Shown here in pieces: positions 1-9,883 of a stretch of 64,000 nucleotides of DNA. Source of the DNA: Hordeum vulgare subsp. vulgare (lineage: Eukaryota > Streptophyta > Magnoliopsida > Poales > Poaceae). Within the stretch, counting starts at the first letter, position 1. The number at the start of each line of letters is the position of its first letter. The stretch is from the NCBI RefSeq assembly GCF_904849725.1, contig NC_058521.1, forward strand, positions 101,852,244 to 101,916,243, given 5' to 3'. Position numbers and translations under genes: made by a program. Under the pieces are notes generated by a model. It was not told where the DNA came from. It did no database searches and saw nothing but the letters and a program-made list of their open reading frames with translations.

Positions 1-509
1 GAGTGTAATATTTGAACCTTTTAAAATTAGGATTACTGATGCATTTAAACATTTAAACTACTGTAGAGTATATATACGACTATTCGAGTGTGTGTGCTTT
101 AAAAAACATGAGGCAAGATGTGTAAAGATAGTGTTGGATGACCGACTCCCGCATCTGTATGCGATGACCGGTTCTTCCTTATCCATGTACGGATGCGGAA
201 AAAGTTTGAGAGGCCCTTAGTTTACAAAATAGAAGGATCCACACCTGCAAAAAATATAGAAGGATTTGAGATATGAAAGTACCTTCCCAAAGGAGTTAAA
301 TCCACCGGAGGTCCTAAAAGTTTCATCTCGAGGCTCCACTTTAGTCCTAATTCTTCCAAAATGCACATTTAGGTCATAATTCTTTAGTAAATGCTTCATC
401 TAAGGTCCTTTTTTCACGAGCTCTTGTTGACCTGCCCGCGTGGTGCGTTGACCCACGCCACGTCGATTGAGGGCCCAACATCGAGACGAGAAAATACACT
501 AGAGGTCCT

Positions 510-672
510 AAAAGTTTTTGGGCGATGTCACTTTGTCCTACTTCTTTTAAAATGCTTGTTTAGGTCCTAGTTCTATAGTACGTGGTCCACTCGAGGTTCT
601 TTCTTCACGATCATTCGCTGACCTATTTGGTTACACGTTGACCCACACCATGTCCACTTAGGGTCACTAGCA
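510..672 (+). repeat. Second, direct copy of the element's left terminal repeat
   Basis: This stretch repeats the order of landmarks of 310-475 in the same orientation: ggtcctaaaagttt, a 'cactttgtcct' block, 'aaaatgc..gtttaggtcctag', 'ttcttcacga' and a 'gttgacccac' block, ending at 'agggtc'. Similarity is moderate, roughly 70-75% by eye. It is an internal duplication of the terminal repeat, a common form in Mutator-like elements. Confidence 0.6.
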
Positions 673-879
673 AATGAGGAACATTGCAAAAAAAACTATT
701 ATTTTGCCAGTGTCGTCCCATAGTTGTGTGATTTCCTATACTCTACCACAACCACTAGCTGTATGCATTTATTTAGTTCAATTGCGTCTTTCGTTAAGTT
801 CTCAAACTTCTTGCTCTGATTTCAGGTTAGGCAGTAGGAGCTTGTGGAGAAGCACTACTGCATGATAGTCCAAAGATGA

Positions 880-1265
880 CACATCAATCAGAGATCCTTC
901 GACGAAACTGTGTGCGATGTATGAATCTCAAACGTATAGTTCAAGATCCCTCGTCAATAACGCGAACGTGTGCGATGGCGGACCCATCGAATATGATTCA
1001 GAAAACATTTACGTGTGCAATTTGTGGCATACGGTTCTTCCATACAAACTGTTTGCGATTAGCTAAAATAACACAAATGGTTACAGAGATCCAGATGTGT
1101 GCGATAGAGGGCACACAGTTCACTATCATCAACTGTGTGCAATGTTACAACAGAACATAAATGATTCGGCATAACAAGATGTGTGCTATATACATCATAA
1201 ATGTCTGTTTGTGATGGTCCTTCCAATCACACACGCTCTATTTTTGCGTGACGTGTGTGACCGGA
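880..1265. repeat. Cluster of degenerate TGTGYGAT motifs
   Basis: Within the Mutator-like element, the octamer tgtgcgat or close variants (tgtgcaat, tttgcgat, tgtgctat, tgtgtgac) recurs about ten times, spaced roughly 30-50 bp apart. Examples are near 911, 970, 1015, 1052, 1099, 1137 and 1181. Such internal arrays are usual in class II elements as possible transposase binding sites, but the function here is inferred. A low-complexity origin is possible. Confidence 0.45.
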
Positions 1266-1484
1266 CCGATGATTTATGTGTGTTGTGTGGGATAGCCCCC
1301 CTATCGCCCATACATGCAAGGTAACGGTTTAGATCTACGTCGCGGAAAGGGGGTAAAAACCGTTTGTATAACACTCGGTTGCACTAGTGGAGGCAGCGTC
1401 GTCGACGATGTTGCCACGCTTTTCTTCGTCACCGTTTCCCTGTCGAGGAGCTTGCTGCTCCAGCCATGGCAACGGTGTGGGCAC

Positions 1485-1541
1485 GAGAGGGAGAGAGGGA
1501 GAGGAAGAGAGAAAGAAAGAGAGGGATAGAGAGATATTTGG
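1485..1541 (+). repeat. GA-rich low-complexity tract
   Basis: A purine run made of gaga, ggga and aaga units inside the Mutator-like element. The short ORFs that cross it are products of the repeat and are not genes. Confidence 0.7.
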
Positions 1542-2101
1542 TAGGGGTTGGGAAATGTAAGAGATGGGTCACAAGGGTCTTTCTATATAAAAAGGAGCAA
1601 CATGTGGTGGTGTGTGCTTTTCTCGTGTGGCGGTTGAGCCCTCAATCGACGTGTGGCAGTTGAACCCTCAATCGATATGGCGTGGTCAACGCATCACACG
1701 GACAAGTCAATCAAACTCGTGAAAAAAGACCTGGGATGAACCACTTATCAAAAGATTAAGACTTAAAGATGCACTTTTAAAATAATTGGAACGAAAATAA
1801 CACCCTGGTGAAACTTTCAAGGACCTTGAGTGCATTTAACTCTTCTCAAAATTACTCCAAGTTCAAAGAGGCCACAAGAGAGCTGCTGTGTATTGTACTG
1901 CCTCCATGATTTAAACATGATCACCTCACACAATCTCTGCCCCACACAAACATAATATATTAAAATAAAAGGTGATGACCCATAAAAGAACCATGACGCA
2001 ATTTGCTTTATTTTATTTCGGAAATCACGACTCAATTCGGAGAGCCCGTTTTATTCACGCCACCGGAGCGGCCTGGCCACCTCACTTTCAACCAGACACC
2101 A

Positions 2102-2141
2102 CCCCTCTTCTTGCTCTGCTCTCCTCTCCTCTCCTCTCCCA
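2102..2141 (+). promoter_or_regulatory. CT-rich 5' leader upstream of the NHL gene
   Basis: A pyrimidine tract of ctcct/ctctc units ends about 50 bp before the start codon at 2190. CT-rich stretches of this kind are common in plant 5' UTRs and near transcription starts. I see no convincing TATA box at the usual distance, so the transcription start is not fixed. Confidence 0.35.
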
Positions 2142-2189
2142 CACGCGTCCTAAAGCAAAGCAAGCTCGGCGAAAAGCAGCTCGGACGCC

Positions 2190-2831
2190 ATGGGCAAGGA
2201 CTGCGGCAACCACGGCGAGGACGACGTCCGGCGGGCGTGCCGGCGCCTCCTGGCCATCCTCTTCTTCCTGGCCCTGGTGGTCGCCGTCATCGCCCTCATC
2301 GTCTACCTGGTCCTCCGCCCCACGCACCCGCGCTTCTACCTCCAGGACGCCTCGCTCCGGCAGCTGGACGTGCTCACCGCCAACGCCTCCGCCGCCGCCG
2401 GCGTGCTCTCCACCGTGCTCCAGGTCACCGTCGCCTCCCGCAACCCCAACGACCGCGTCGGCGTCTACTACGACCGCCTCGACGTCTACGCCTCCTACAA
2501 GTACCAGCAGATCACGCTGGCCTCCGCGCTCCCGCCGGTCTACCAGGGCCACGGCGACGTGGAGGTCTGGTCCCCGGTGCTCTCCGGCCCCAGCGTCCCC
2601 TTCGCGCCCTACCTCGCCGATGCGCTCGCCAAGGACGTCCAGGCCGGGTACCTCATCCTCCAGGTCAAGATCGACGGCCGCGTCCGGTGGAAGGTGGGCA
2701 GCTGGATCTCCGGCCACTACCACATCTTCGTGACCTGCCCCGCCTTCCTCGTCGGCGTCGGCGGCAACGGCGCGCCGGGGGCCAGCGGGCTCAGGTTCCA
2801 GACCGCCACCTACTGCCACGTCGAGGTCTAG
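2190..2831 (+). CDS. NDR1/HIN1-like (NHL) protein, LEA_2 domain
   Basis: A single-exon gene of 213 codons, usual for this family. The start atg at 2190 sits in a good context (gccatgg) and is the first in frame. Residues about 1-20 are a short basic cytosolic head; residues about 21-43 are a strongly hydrophobic membrane segment (LLAILFFLALVVAVIALIVY). The rest is an LEA_2 domain that should lie outside the plasma membrane. The family hallmark N-P-N-x-R-V-G-V-Y-Y-D is visible near residues 86-97, followed by typical 'LPPVYQG' and late 'GRVRWKVGSW' motifs. The protein ends with a cysteine-containing strand and 'CHVEV'. Known NHL members act in pathogen response, abiotic stress or membrane-wall contact; the exact role here cannot be told. 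Codon use is very GC-rich, as in many grass single-exon genes. The long ORFs in other frames are shadows of this GC bias. Confidence 0.93.
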   Translation: MGKDCGNHGEDDVRRACRRLLAILFFLALVVAVIALIVYLVLRPTHPRFYLQDASLRQLDVLTANASAAAGVLSTVLQVTVASRNPNDRVGVYYDRLDVYASYKYQQITLASALPPVYQGHGDVEVWSPVLSGPSVPFAPYLADALAKDVQAGYLILQVKIDGRVRWKVGSWISGHYHIFVTCPAFLVGVGGNGAPGASGLRFQTATYCHVEV

Positions 2832-4160
2832 CCGTACGTCCGTCCGTGCTCTGCTTCTTCTTCTTCTTTTTCCTCTGCTCCGTCGTCGGCGGCGAGGTAG
2901 GTTTCTTGCGGGTGGCGCGCGCGCGTGTGCGTAGCGAAGAGCATCATCAAGGCTCAAGGCCAAGGGGTGGGGGTGGTACATGGACATGGTGGTAATAAGT
3001 GTTAGCGTCGAGGGGTATAGGTGTAAAAAAAGAGAAGGAAAAATTTAGGGTGGGTTAAGTTAAATTGATGCTGCGATTTACACGTAAATTGTGTTTTGTT
3101 TGTGTTTACTTATTAATTGTTGGCGGACTGTTTGTTCCACGTTTAATTGTCAAATATATATATAAATATAAACTTGTTGTGATTGATGGAACTAAGGTGA
3201 AATGGTTGATGCTGGGGTTGCAATTAGTAGCGGGTTTTGTTTTTGTTGCAATTTGAGTTGAGAGAGCTTTTTGTTGTGGTTCAACGACAGCTTTTTAGAT
3301 TAGATTTTGTTGGAAGGGTGCTAGCTTAAGCTTGGCTAGGTTGGTGGCAACAACCAGATAGTATCGTCGATGATGACGAGCTTTATGGTAGGTTGCAAGT
3401 CCAATTCTCTGAACTCATTGCCATGGGATTTGGTGAATGGGTTGGTACGGATTGGACTTGGCAGTTCAGGATCCTCATATCTCTCTCTCTCTCTCTCTCT
3501 CTCTCATTAACCTTGCTGGCAGCTCCATCTAGGAAGCATCTTTGCATAATAGAGAGAACATATACGTATTTATTTTTGGAGTTTCCAGCTGTTAGATTCT
3601 ATGGTAAGTGACAGAGTAGTGGTGAGTGGTGATGTGTCTGATTGATGATGAGTGGTCACTGAGGGAAAAAAAAGTTTTATTCTGTAGGCAAGGAACTAAG
3701 AACAGGAGAAGGATTATATTTGTAATTCCATGTGTCCAATGTACTGTACGTACCAGTAGGTTCAGGTGCGAGGTCTCCATGACGAGTGGTGACGGTTGCA
3801 TGACATCCCGGATTGCATTATGAAAGGATTTATCACTCGCTTTCTTTCTTTTCAAAACACAAGGAAATGGAAAAAGAGGGAGAGTGAAATGTGCTTTGAG
3901 GCAGACAGCAAATGGTCCGCTATAGTCTCCAGATGCGACACAAGACGATCGCGTAACCAATTAACCATGATGATATGATTCATTTGCAACTATAGTCAAT
4001 TGCCCTTCCAAGAAAAGTTACAAAAAAATCAACTGTCCTCGTGCACGAATCACCTAATAATCAACCATATTCAATTCCTCTGGAAGGAATCAACGACCTA
4101 TGGTACGCAGTGACTAGTTCACAGTCGCAGAAACCGGTGGCAGGTCTGCATCCTAGCTGC
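2832..4160 (+). other. 3' flank of the NHL gene and intergenic DNA
   Basis: The 3' UTR of the NHL gene probably lies within the first few hundred bases; no clear polyadenylation signal stands out. Beyond it I see AT-rich intergenic DNA with a TC microsatellite at 3480-3505. Short ORFs here lack any family resemblance. Confidence 0.5.
3480..3505 (+). repeat. TC dinucleotide microsatellite, about 13 units
   Basis: An uninterrupted run of tc units between 'cctcata' and 'attaacc'. It is likely polymorphic in length between accessions. Confidence 0.9.
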
Positions 4161-4163
4161 TAA

Positions 4164-4349
4164 GAGCATCTCCAACAGAGAAAAAAAAAACTTCCAAACG
4201 CTTTACAATTTATACTGCGTATTTTTATTGGGGACGCGTCTTTTGGCATGTGAAAAAGTAACGTTGGTTCACGTGTAATAAAAGGGCTACAATGATGCGT
4301 CAAAAATTTTATTGCGGCTGAAAATTTTGTGTGGTTGTTGGAGATGCTT
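4164..4349. mobile_element. Tourist-like (Harbinger) MITE, about 186 bp
   Basis: The left end gagcatctccaac (4164-4176) and right end gttggagatgctt (4337-4349) are inverted repeats with one terminal mismatch. Both are flanked by TAA (4161-4163 and 4350-4352). The 3-bp TAA/TTA target and the GAGCATCTCCAAC-type end fit PIF/Harbinger-derived MITEs. The element is AT-rich and non-coding. Confidence 0.72.
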
Positions 4350-4378
4350 TAAGGAGTAGTCGCGTGCGGCGTTGCTTA

Positions 4379-6063
4379 GTGCAACTCCAACGCACGGTCC
4401 ATCTGCACGTTCGTTTTGACTAGATTTTGTTCATTTGAGGTATAAAAATGGGTACGTCCGTTCGTTAATGGTGGAACAGCCGTCTGTGCGTTCAATGAAG
4501 CCGTTCTATTCCAAACTGCCATACACACCAGCGACCCAGACACTAGCTCTAGATCGTCGTTGAGTTGCATAGAACATCTAAATAACACATGGTAAACAAA
4601 TTTAAAAACATAAAATAATAACATCAAAGCGGTCGAAGTCAAATTCAGCGATTTTTATCATAAATTTAAAACTGAACGACAAAAAAAAAATTTGAAGCCC
4701 ATGCCTGTGGCCGCCGTTAGTTGTCGGCATTGTCATCGTCCTCGTCGTCCGTGAGGTCGATGTAGGGCGGGGGCTGCCACAGATGGGTCGGCGGCCCCTG
4801 CCAGGCAGGAGGCGCGACCGAAGGCGTGTGCATTGGAGCCTGGACCACCTCTTCCCATGGCGGGGACGTTGACCAAGCCACGATGTGCATGGGCTCCGCG
4901 CATGCACGGGAAGGTCTCCGTCCACGTCCTGTTGCACGCCCTCCATGACCTCCTCCTTCACCATGGTCGTACACCGGGATGGCAACGTCACCGGTCACGG
5001 AGAGGGCTGTCATCTCTTGGAGTCCCTCCCACTAGGCCTCGTCGTGCGTGTTCATGGAGTCCTCCATGACCCTCCTGACCAGCTCCTCCTCCTCGACCAT
5101 CGTCGGAGCGAGTGGTGGCGGCGGCGACGAAAGGGACAACGACAGGTCATGGACCATCCTACATCCGTTAGCGTGGAGAGGGCATGCGACGCGTGCACGA
5201 CATGGCGGGCTCCCAGCACGACCGACAGCGAACGAGTGTCGGTGCAGATCGTCCTCGTCGCGCAGTCATGTGTCCCAAAGAGGTGAGGAGGGTGCGTACC
5301 TCGAGTCATTGACGAGATCGGGCGGCAAGCAAGCGCGGCCACGGGCAATATCCTCGCGTTGGGCGCGGCCGCTCGCCCGGATCGGTGGGATCGGCACACG
5401 GTCGACAAAGAGGTGTCATTTGTTGGGGAGGTACACGTTCGGCCATGGCACCGGCGTGGCCGCCTCCCAATAACGTTCGCACACCTCCGCCAACATGTAC
5501 GGCCTAAGGCGAGAGGGGCTCGCTGGCGGCGGAGGTGGAATGCGAGTTGAGGCGCAAGTGGAGGGGTGGCGGGGCAAGGACGACAACCCGAGGAAGAGCC
5601 GGCCTCGTGGTCGTTCTTGCCCTTGCGGCTAAGGGGGGACCCACGGCGGCCCACGACGAGGTGGAGCTAGGGTTTGGGGCGTGTTGGGCTTCGAGGAGGC
5701 AAGCCTTGCCCGAGCGGGGAAGTGGAAGTGTGGACTCCCACCAGTCCATGCCTTCCTCATAAAGAAGGACGACGATCGCTCGGCGGGGTGGCTACCTGGT
5801 GGGTCTGCGGCGTTAATGCGGGCGACGGGTGGCGGGTGGGCGGCTGCCACGCGGGCCCTAGAAGAAAATAGAGCGGGTGTGTGGGCGTCTGTTCGTCGTT
5901 CGTGTGGCCGCAAACCTAGCGCAAGTTTGGGCTGAAATGGGGCTAAGCGGATGCGAAACGGACAAAAAATGAGGATGGGGTTGCATGTTGGGCCATCTGA
6001 TTGACTCGTTTTTATCCAAATGAACGTACGCGAACGATTTGGGGTCATGTGTTGAAGTTGCCC
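4379..6063. mobile_element. Harbinger-type element B (1685 bp), first of four abutting elements
   Basis: The left end gtgcaactccaac and the inverse of the right end, gggcaacttcaac, match at 11 of 13 positions. The flanks are TTA at 4376-4378 and TTA at 6064-6066. It carries a broken ORF on the minus strand (see 4717-5530) and no transposase, so it needs help in trans. Its right-hand TTA is also the left-hand TTA of the next element. Confidence 0.75.
4717..5530 (-). pseudogene. Decayed transposon-borne ORF, copy B (UIM-like and SIM-like motifs)
   Basis: The minus strand holds one continuous frame broken only by three stops, at 5416-5418, 5266-5268 and 5032-5034, with no frameshift that I could find. 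Landmarks in order: proline-rich 'PPPPAS', then 'LAEVCERYW', 'NVYLPN' and 'DRVPIPPI'. These are followed by a 'DSRYAPSSPLWD' block, an acidic helix 'EEEELVRRVMEDS', 'WEGLQEMTALSVTGDV', and the C-terminal 'PPYIDLTDDEDDD' before the stop at 4717. Copies in elements D and E share the same order. I do not know the function. The acidic helix resembles a ubiquitin-interacting motif and the tail a SUMO-interacting motif. The true start is uncertain; the frame extends upstream of 5496. Confidence 0.6.
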
Positions 6064-6066
6064 TTA

Positions 6067-6592
6067 GAGCAATTCCAATGTAGCGACTCAAACGAACATT
6101 GGTTTTTGCCCATTTGGGTCAGCCTAGCGGACATATTTGTCCGTTTCTTCATTTGGATCAGAGAGTGCGCCTAATGGTAGCTCACGCATTTTGGGTGGCT
6201 ACATAGGAGAAGAGGGAGAAAAAGGAGGAGACACATGGGATGGGATGGATGGTTGGATGACACGTGGGTCATGCGGTGGCTTGATGGGTGAGAAAAGATA
6301 GAGAAAAAGGAGGAGAGAGATGGGATAGGATGGGATGGGAAGCCGGTGGCTTGATGGCACGTGGGCCATGCAGCGCATGCACTGGACACACGCGAACGAA
6401 GAGGACACAGAAAACTTTGCTTTGTGTCCGCATCCTACCCAAATGTGTCCCAAATTTGATCCAGAAATGAGTGTAGTGTACACAAGTCGGATGAAAAATA
6501 GTAATGGGTCACTGTATTGGGCCATCATTTTTATCTGCGGCTAGCCAAAAAGACATGGACGGACGACATGGATCACCCGGTTGGAGTTGCTC
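6067..6592. mobile_element. Harbinger-type element C (526 bp), non-coding
   Basis: The left end gagcaattccaatg and the inverse of the right end, gagcaactccaacc, are near-identical. TTA lies on both sides (6064-6066 and 6593-6595). Inside are two similar blocks of about 75 bp, at roughly 6211-6292 and 6305-6375, built from 'aaggaggag', 'gggatgg' and 'cacgtgggycatg'. No coding signal is seen. Confidence 0.72.
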
Positions 6593-6595
6593 TTA

Positions 6596-8217
6596 GGCGA
6601 ACTCCTATGCGTGACCCCATCCTGTCCGTTCCAATGCGCAACCCATTCTTAAAATGTGTTCATTTTCGGTCTCGCTTGACCTATTCGAGACGCAAAGTTG
6701 AGACACCTTTGCGGCCGCGTGGATAAAGAACGGACGGGCACATGTCCTCTTAGCATTCGTGTCGGGCCCACGTGTCGGCCGTCTATCTACCTCCCACCAA
6801 TCATAGTCAATGCACATGGGTGGTTGGGCCCGTAAGTGAGCCACCCAGACACCGTGCGGCTACGTCTGTTTTTATGGGGAACTCGTGGACTTCCACTTCT
6901 CCGTCCCCATCCACTTCCCCACCACTACCCCCACCCCCTCTCATCGAAAACATCGAAACCCTAGCCACCGTCCACCTCGTTCCCCGTCGTCCATGGGGTT
7001 CTGGAAGTGGCACCCCTACAAAAAAAAACAAGCACGACCACAAGGTTGGCTCGTCGTCCGCCTCGTCTGGTAGCATGGCCAGCAACTCGACCTCTCCGAC
7101 ATCCTTCTCCATCTCCCCTTCGGCGATCGCATCACGCTTCCGGTCGTACGTTAAGGTCGAGGTGTGCCGCTAGTACTAGGAAACCAACACCGCGCTGTTG
7201 TGGTTAGATGCCCACCTCCCCAATGTGTGGCATTTGAGCCTAGATCGGGTGCCCATTCCCTCCGTGCCCGCCTCCACGGAATCACCCGTCGCGGTGCGAG
7301 GATTTCGCGGGAACTCCTCGTCGACCGTAGGTACGTCGTGGACTCGCCACTATGGGGCACATGGTTCTGGGACGAGCACAACATGTGCTAGCAAACCTTT
7401 TTTTGCTGGTCGTGGTCGTAGTCCACCCCGTGTGTCCCAGTGTGTGGCGTGCGCCTTGTGCGTGCGCATCGAGCCCGTCAATAGTGCACGGTCGCATGCG
7501 GATCCGCGGCCTGACGGGGACATCGTCTCCCACCCTACCATCGCCGCCACCCCCGCAACCTCTTGCCATGACGGTCGAGAAGGAGGAGCGGATCCAACAA
7601 GCCGTCATGGAGGACTCCGAGAGGGAGTATAGGCGCTAGCACGAGGAGTGGGAGGGCCGGCAACACATGCTTGATCTCTCGGCCTCCGGGGACGTTTACG
7701 TCCCTGAGCTTGATGTCAAGGAGGAGGCGAAGGAGGAGCCCGTGGAGGAGGGTGCATGGGCTTCGTGGTCACCACCCCGAGCACCGCCGCCCCCGCCTCC
7801 TCCGCAGCCTGTACACACGTGGCCTAATCTGGAAGTCATCACCGCACCTCTATACGCCCCACCTACAACAACTTGACGAGCGACGACGAGGATGGTGGCG
7901 CCTAAAGACGACAACTATGACGGCATCGTCGGCGTCGGCGAGAACTTCTTCAAGGCGTGTGTATAATGGTTAGTCCGTGAGGACGGCGATCTTTTGAATA
8001 ATTTATTTAAGTTTTTAGCTATTTTAAAATGCCTTGTTTATATTTTACATGTATTTTTTAATATGTCCACCATGAATAAGTTGCGGCTCAGGCCGCGCGT
8101 TGGGCGCCTTGACGTCAGGCCAGCCCGATCCGGACATCGGTCTCCGTTTTTCTACCCCAAACGGGTCAAACCCAAACCAAACACACGTATGTTTGGAGCC
8201 GGGCATAGGAGTTGGCC
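6596..8217. mobile_element. Harbinger-type element D (1622 bp)
   Basis: The left end ggcgaactcctatg and the inverse of the right end, ggccaactcctatg, match at 13 of 14 positions. The flanks are TTA at 6593-6595 and 8218-8220. It shares its left target with element C and its right target with element E. It carries a broken plus-strand ORF of the same family as B and E. Confidence 0.75.
6991..7876 (+). pseudogene. Decayed transposon-borne ORF, copy D
   Basis: Reads in several frames, so it carries frameshifts. Segments recognisable by comparison with copies B and E are 'HLPNVWHLSLDRVPIP' near 7210-7257, then 'DRRYVVDSPLWGTWF' near 7325-7370. An acidic helix 'VEKEERIQQAVMEDSERE' lies near 7570-7625, followed by a stop, then 'EWEGRQHMLDLSASGDVYVPELD' near 7645-7715 and a proline-rich stretch near 7776-7812. 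The atg at 6991 ('MGFWKWHPYKKK') is a possible start. The C-terminus differs from that of B and E. The product cannot be made as one protein. Confidence 0.55.
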
Positions 8218-8221
8218 TTAA

Positions 8222-9880
8222 GAGAAACTCCAACGGGGCGACCCATTGCGTCCGTCATCATTTGTTTGGGTTCGCGTGGACAAAAGTGATGGTCCAACGC
8301 GCCAATCCGTTGCCAAAACGCGTCCGTGCTGACCCATTTTCGGCCCAAATTTGGGACCGAAATGCGTCGGCACGGATGCGAAGTGGACGCGCGCGCCCTC
8401 TCGGTGTCCGCCCCAACCACCGGCAGTCAACTTAATTTATGACAACTACCCTCCATGGGCCCACGCGTCAGCGACTGCGGTCGGCCTTTTTTAATCCGAG
8501 CGTGCGGTGGAGTTCGGCCTCATCTGCTTCCAAAACCCTCCCCCCAGTCACCATCTCGCCACCTCGTCGGCGACCAAACCCTAGCAAACAACCACGACCG
8601 GCTCCTTCCAAAAGAAGGGCAAAGGCCCCCGTCTACCCCCGCGCGATCCCCCCGCCGGCCTCGCGAGCGTGTCAGCGTCCCAGTGCACCAAGCGCGGTGG
8701 CACTGGAGCACCGTGTCCCGCTGCCGTACCCCGATGTCACCCTCCCGCACAACTGGCATATGGATCCGGAGAGGATCCCGGTGTCGGCCGTGCCGCGGTC
8801 GATGCGGATGCACGCGGAGGAGGTGAGTTGTCGGCGGCGTCAGCTCACGCGAGAGCAGCGGCTCAACCCTGTGTACGCAGCCGACTCTTCCCATTGGGTG
8901 GTCTGGTTCACGGTCGAGCATGAGGAGCAGCGCCGGCACGGCTTGCAGCCAGGAGGCCCTCCACCGCCCCCGCCCGTCGTTACCAACGAGGACCAGGAGG
9001 CGGAGGCCGCCAACCAGGCGGCGCTGGCAGCCGTTCTCCGTGAGAGCGAGGAGGAAGAGCGGCGCAATGCCGACGAGGAGGAGGCGGCGTACGAGGCGCA
9101 GCTCGCGACCGTTCTCCGCGAGAGCGGGGAGGAAGAGCGGCGCAAGGCTGACGAGGAGGAGATGACTTACGAGGCGCAGCTCGCAGAGGCCATCGCACTG
9201 TCCGTTGCCGACGGCTGTGTCGTGCCACCTCCGCCGATGACCGAGCCCACGGAGCCACAATGGGAGGTCTATCAGTGGACTGGCTCCCTCCGCGAGTGGG
9301 TCAGCGTGCCACCCATCTGGTTGGGCGCGACACCGCAGCAGGAGGAAGCCTACCTCCAGCACTAGAGGTCGCAGCACCTGACGACGGAGCGCGCCGACGA
9401 CCGTCGGCAGATGACGCTGGAGAAGGAGGCGGAGGAGGAACGACGGGAGATGGAGAAGGAGGAGCGCGCTCGTGCTGCGCTGCCACCGCCACCAGCAGCC
9501 CGTGCCGGCGGGATAGGCGATGGAGGCGCAGGCAGCTGCGCTCTGGAACACGACGTTTTCGTGGGCGGGCTCTGCGCGTACGCTGGTTGACCTCACCGAC
9601 CCCGACGTCGCCTAGAGCTGCCTTGTAGTTTAGGTTTTTTTAATGTTTAATTACTGTAATGGGACGCGTGGACTATCGTCGGCCTTCGTGACCGACTTTT
9701 AATGTTTAATTGATGTTTGTTTATTATTTTTAAAGTTGTTTTTTTTTCATGTGCGGCAAAATGGACCAGGCGTGCATTTGTCGACTCAAACACTGAAGCG
9801 GACGTTGATATTCGTTAGACCGATTGGACAAAAAACGGACAAAATCATGCTTCGTTTGTGTCTACCGGTTCAAGATGCTC
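8222..9880. mobile_element. Harbinger-type element E (1659 bp), last of the train
   Basis: The left end gagaaactccaac and the inverse of the right end, gagcatcttgaac, are similar but more diverged than in B-D. TAA lies on both sides (8219-8221 and 9881-9883). The left TAA overlaps the right TTA of element D (together TTAA). It carries the longest surviving ORF copy of the family. Confidence 0.68.
8439..9615 (+). pseudogene. Transposon-borne ORF, copy E: 308-codon frame plus displaced C-terminal tail
   Basis: An open frame runs 8439-9365. It contains 'AIPPPASRA', 'VTLPHNWHMDPERIPVSAVP', a basic 'CRRRQLTREQR' and 'VYAADSSHWVVWF'. Then come three acidic helices in tandem (near residues 187-205, 207-229 and 235-254), each with the spacing L-x-x-A/V-x-x-x-S. 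The third, 'EAQLAEAIALS', fits the ubiquitin-interacting motif best. After the TAG at 9363-9365 the frame reads on as a charged coiled segment. A frame change near 9515 is needed to reach the family tail 'TLVDLTDPDVA', ending at 9613-9615. The tail resembles the 'IDLTDDE' end of copy B. Probably broken, but the first 308 codons could be translated. Function unknown. Confidence 0.55.
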
Positions 9881-9883
9881 TAA

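Larger units (their letters stand above)
293..1842. mobile_element. Mutator-like element, non-autonomous, with long terminal inverted repeats
   Basis: The left end (from gagttaaat at 293) and the right end (to atttaactc at 1842) are inverted copies of each other over roughly 180-200 bp, imperfect by eye. The arms share the segments 'ggtcctaaaagttt', 'aaaatgcac..tttaggtc' and the region around 'gttgacccac'. The flanking 9-mers are ttcccaaag (284-292) and ttctcaaaa (1843-1851), matching at 7 of 9 positions. That fits the 9-bp target duplication of Mutator-like elements after some decay. No transposase ORF is visible inside, so the element is non-autonomous. A further direct copy of the left arm lies at about 510-672. 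A foldback element is the main alternative. Confidence 0.62.

Noticed and set aside
880..1265. A CRISPR-like array, because of the recurring TGTGYGAT octamer
   Set aside because: The repeats are short, degenerate and unevenly spaced, lie in a plant transposon, and no cas genes exist.
2088..2987. A 299-codon ORF antisense to the NHL gene, and a 330-codon ORF in another plus frame
   Set aside because: They arise from the high GC content of the third codon positions of the NHL gene. They have odd composition and no motif; the NHL frame carries all family hallmarks.
8520..9596. A 358-codon minus-strand ORF across element E
   Set aside because: It is antisense to the copy E frame, which has homologous copies in elements B and D. 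The minus frame is Leu/Arg/Val-rich and not conserved in those copies.
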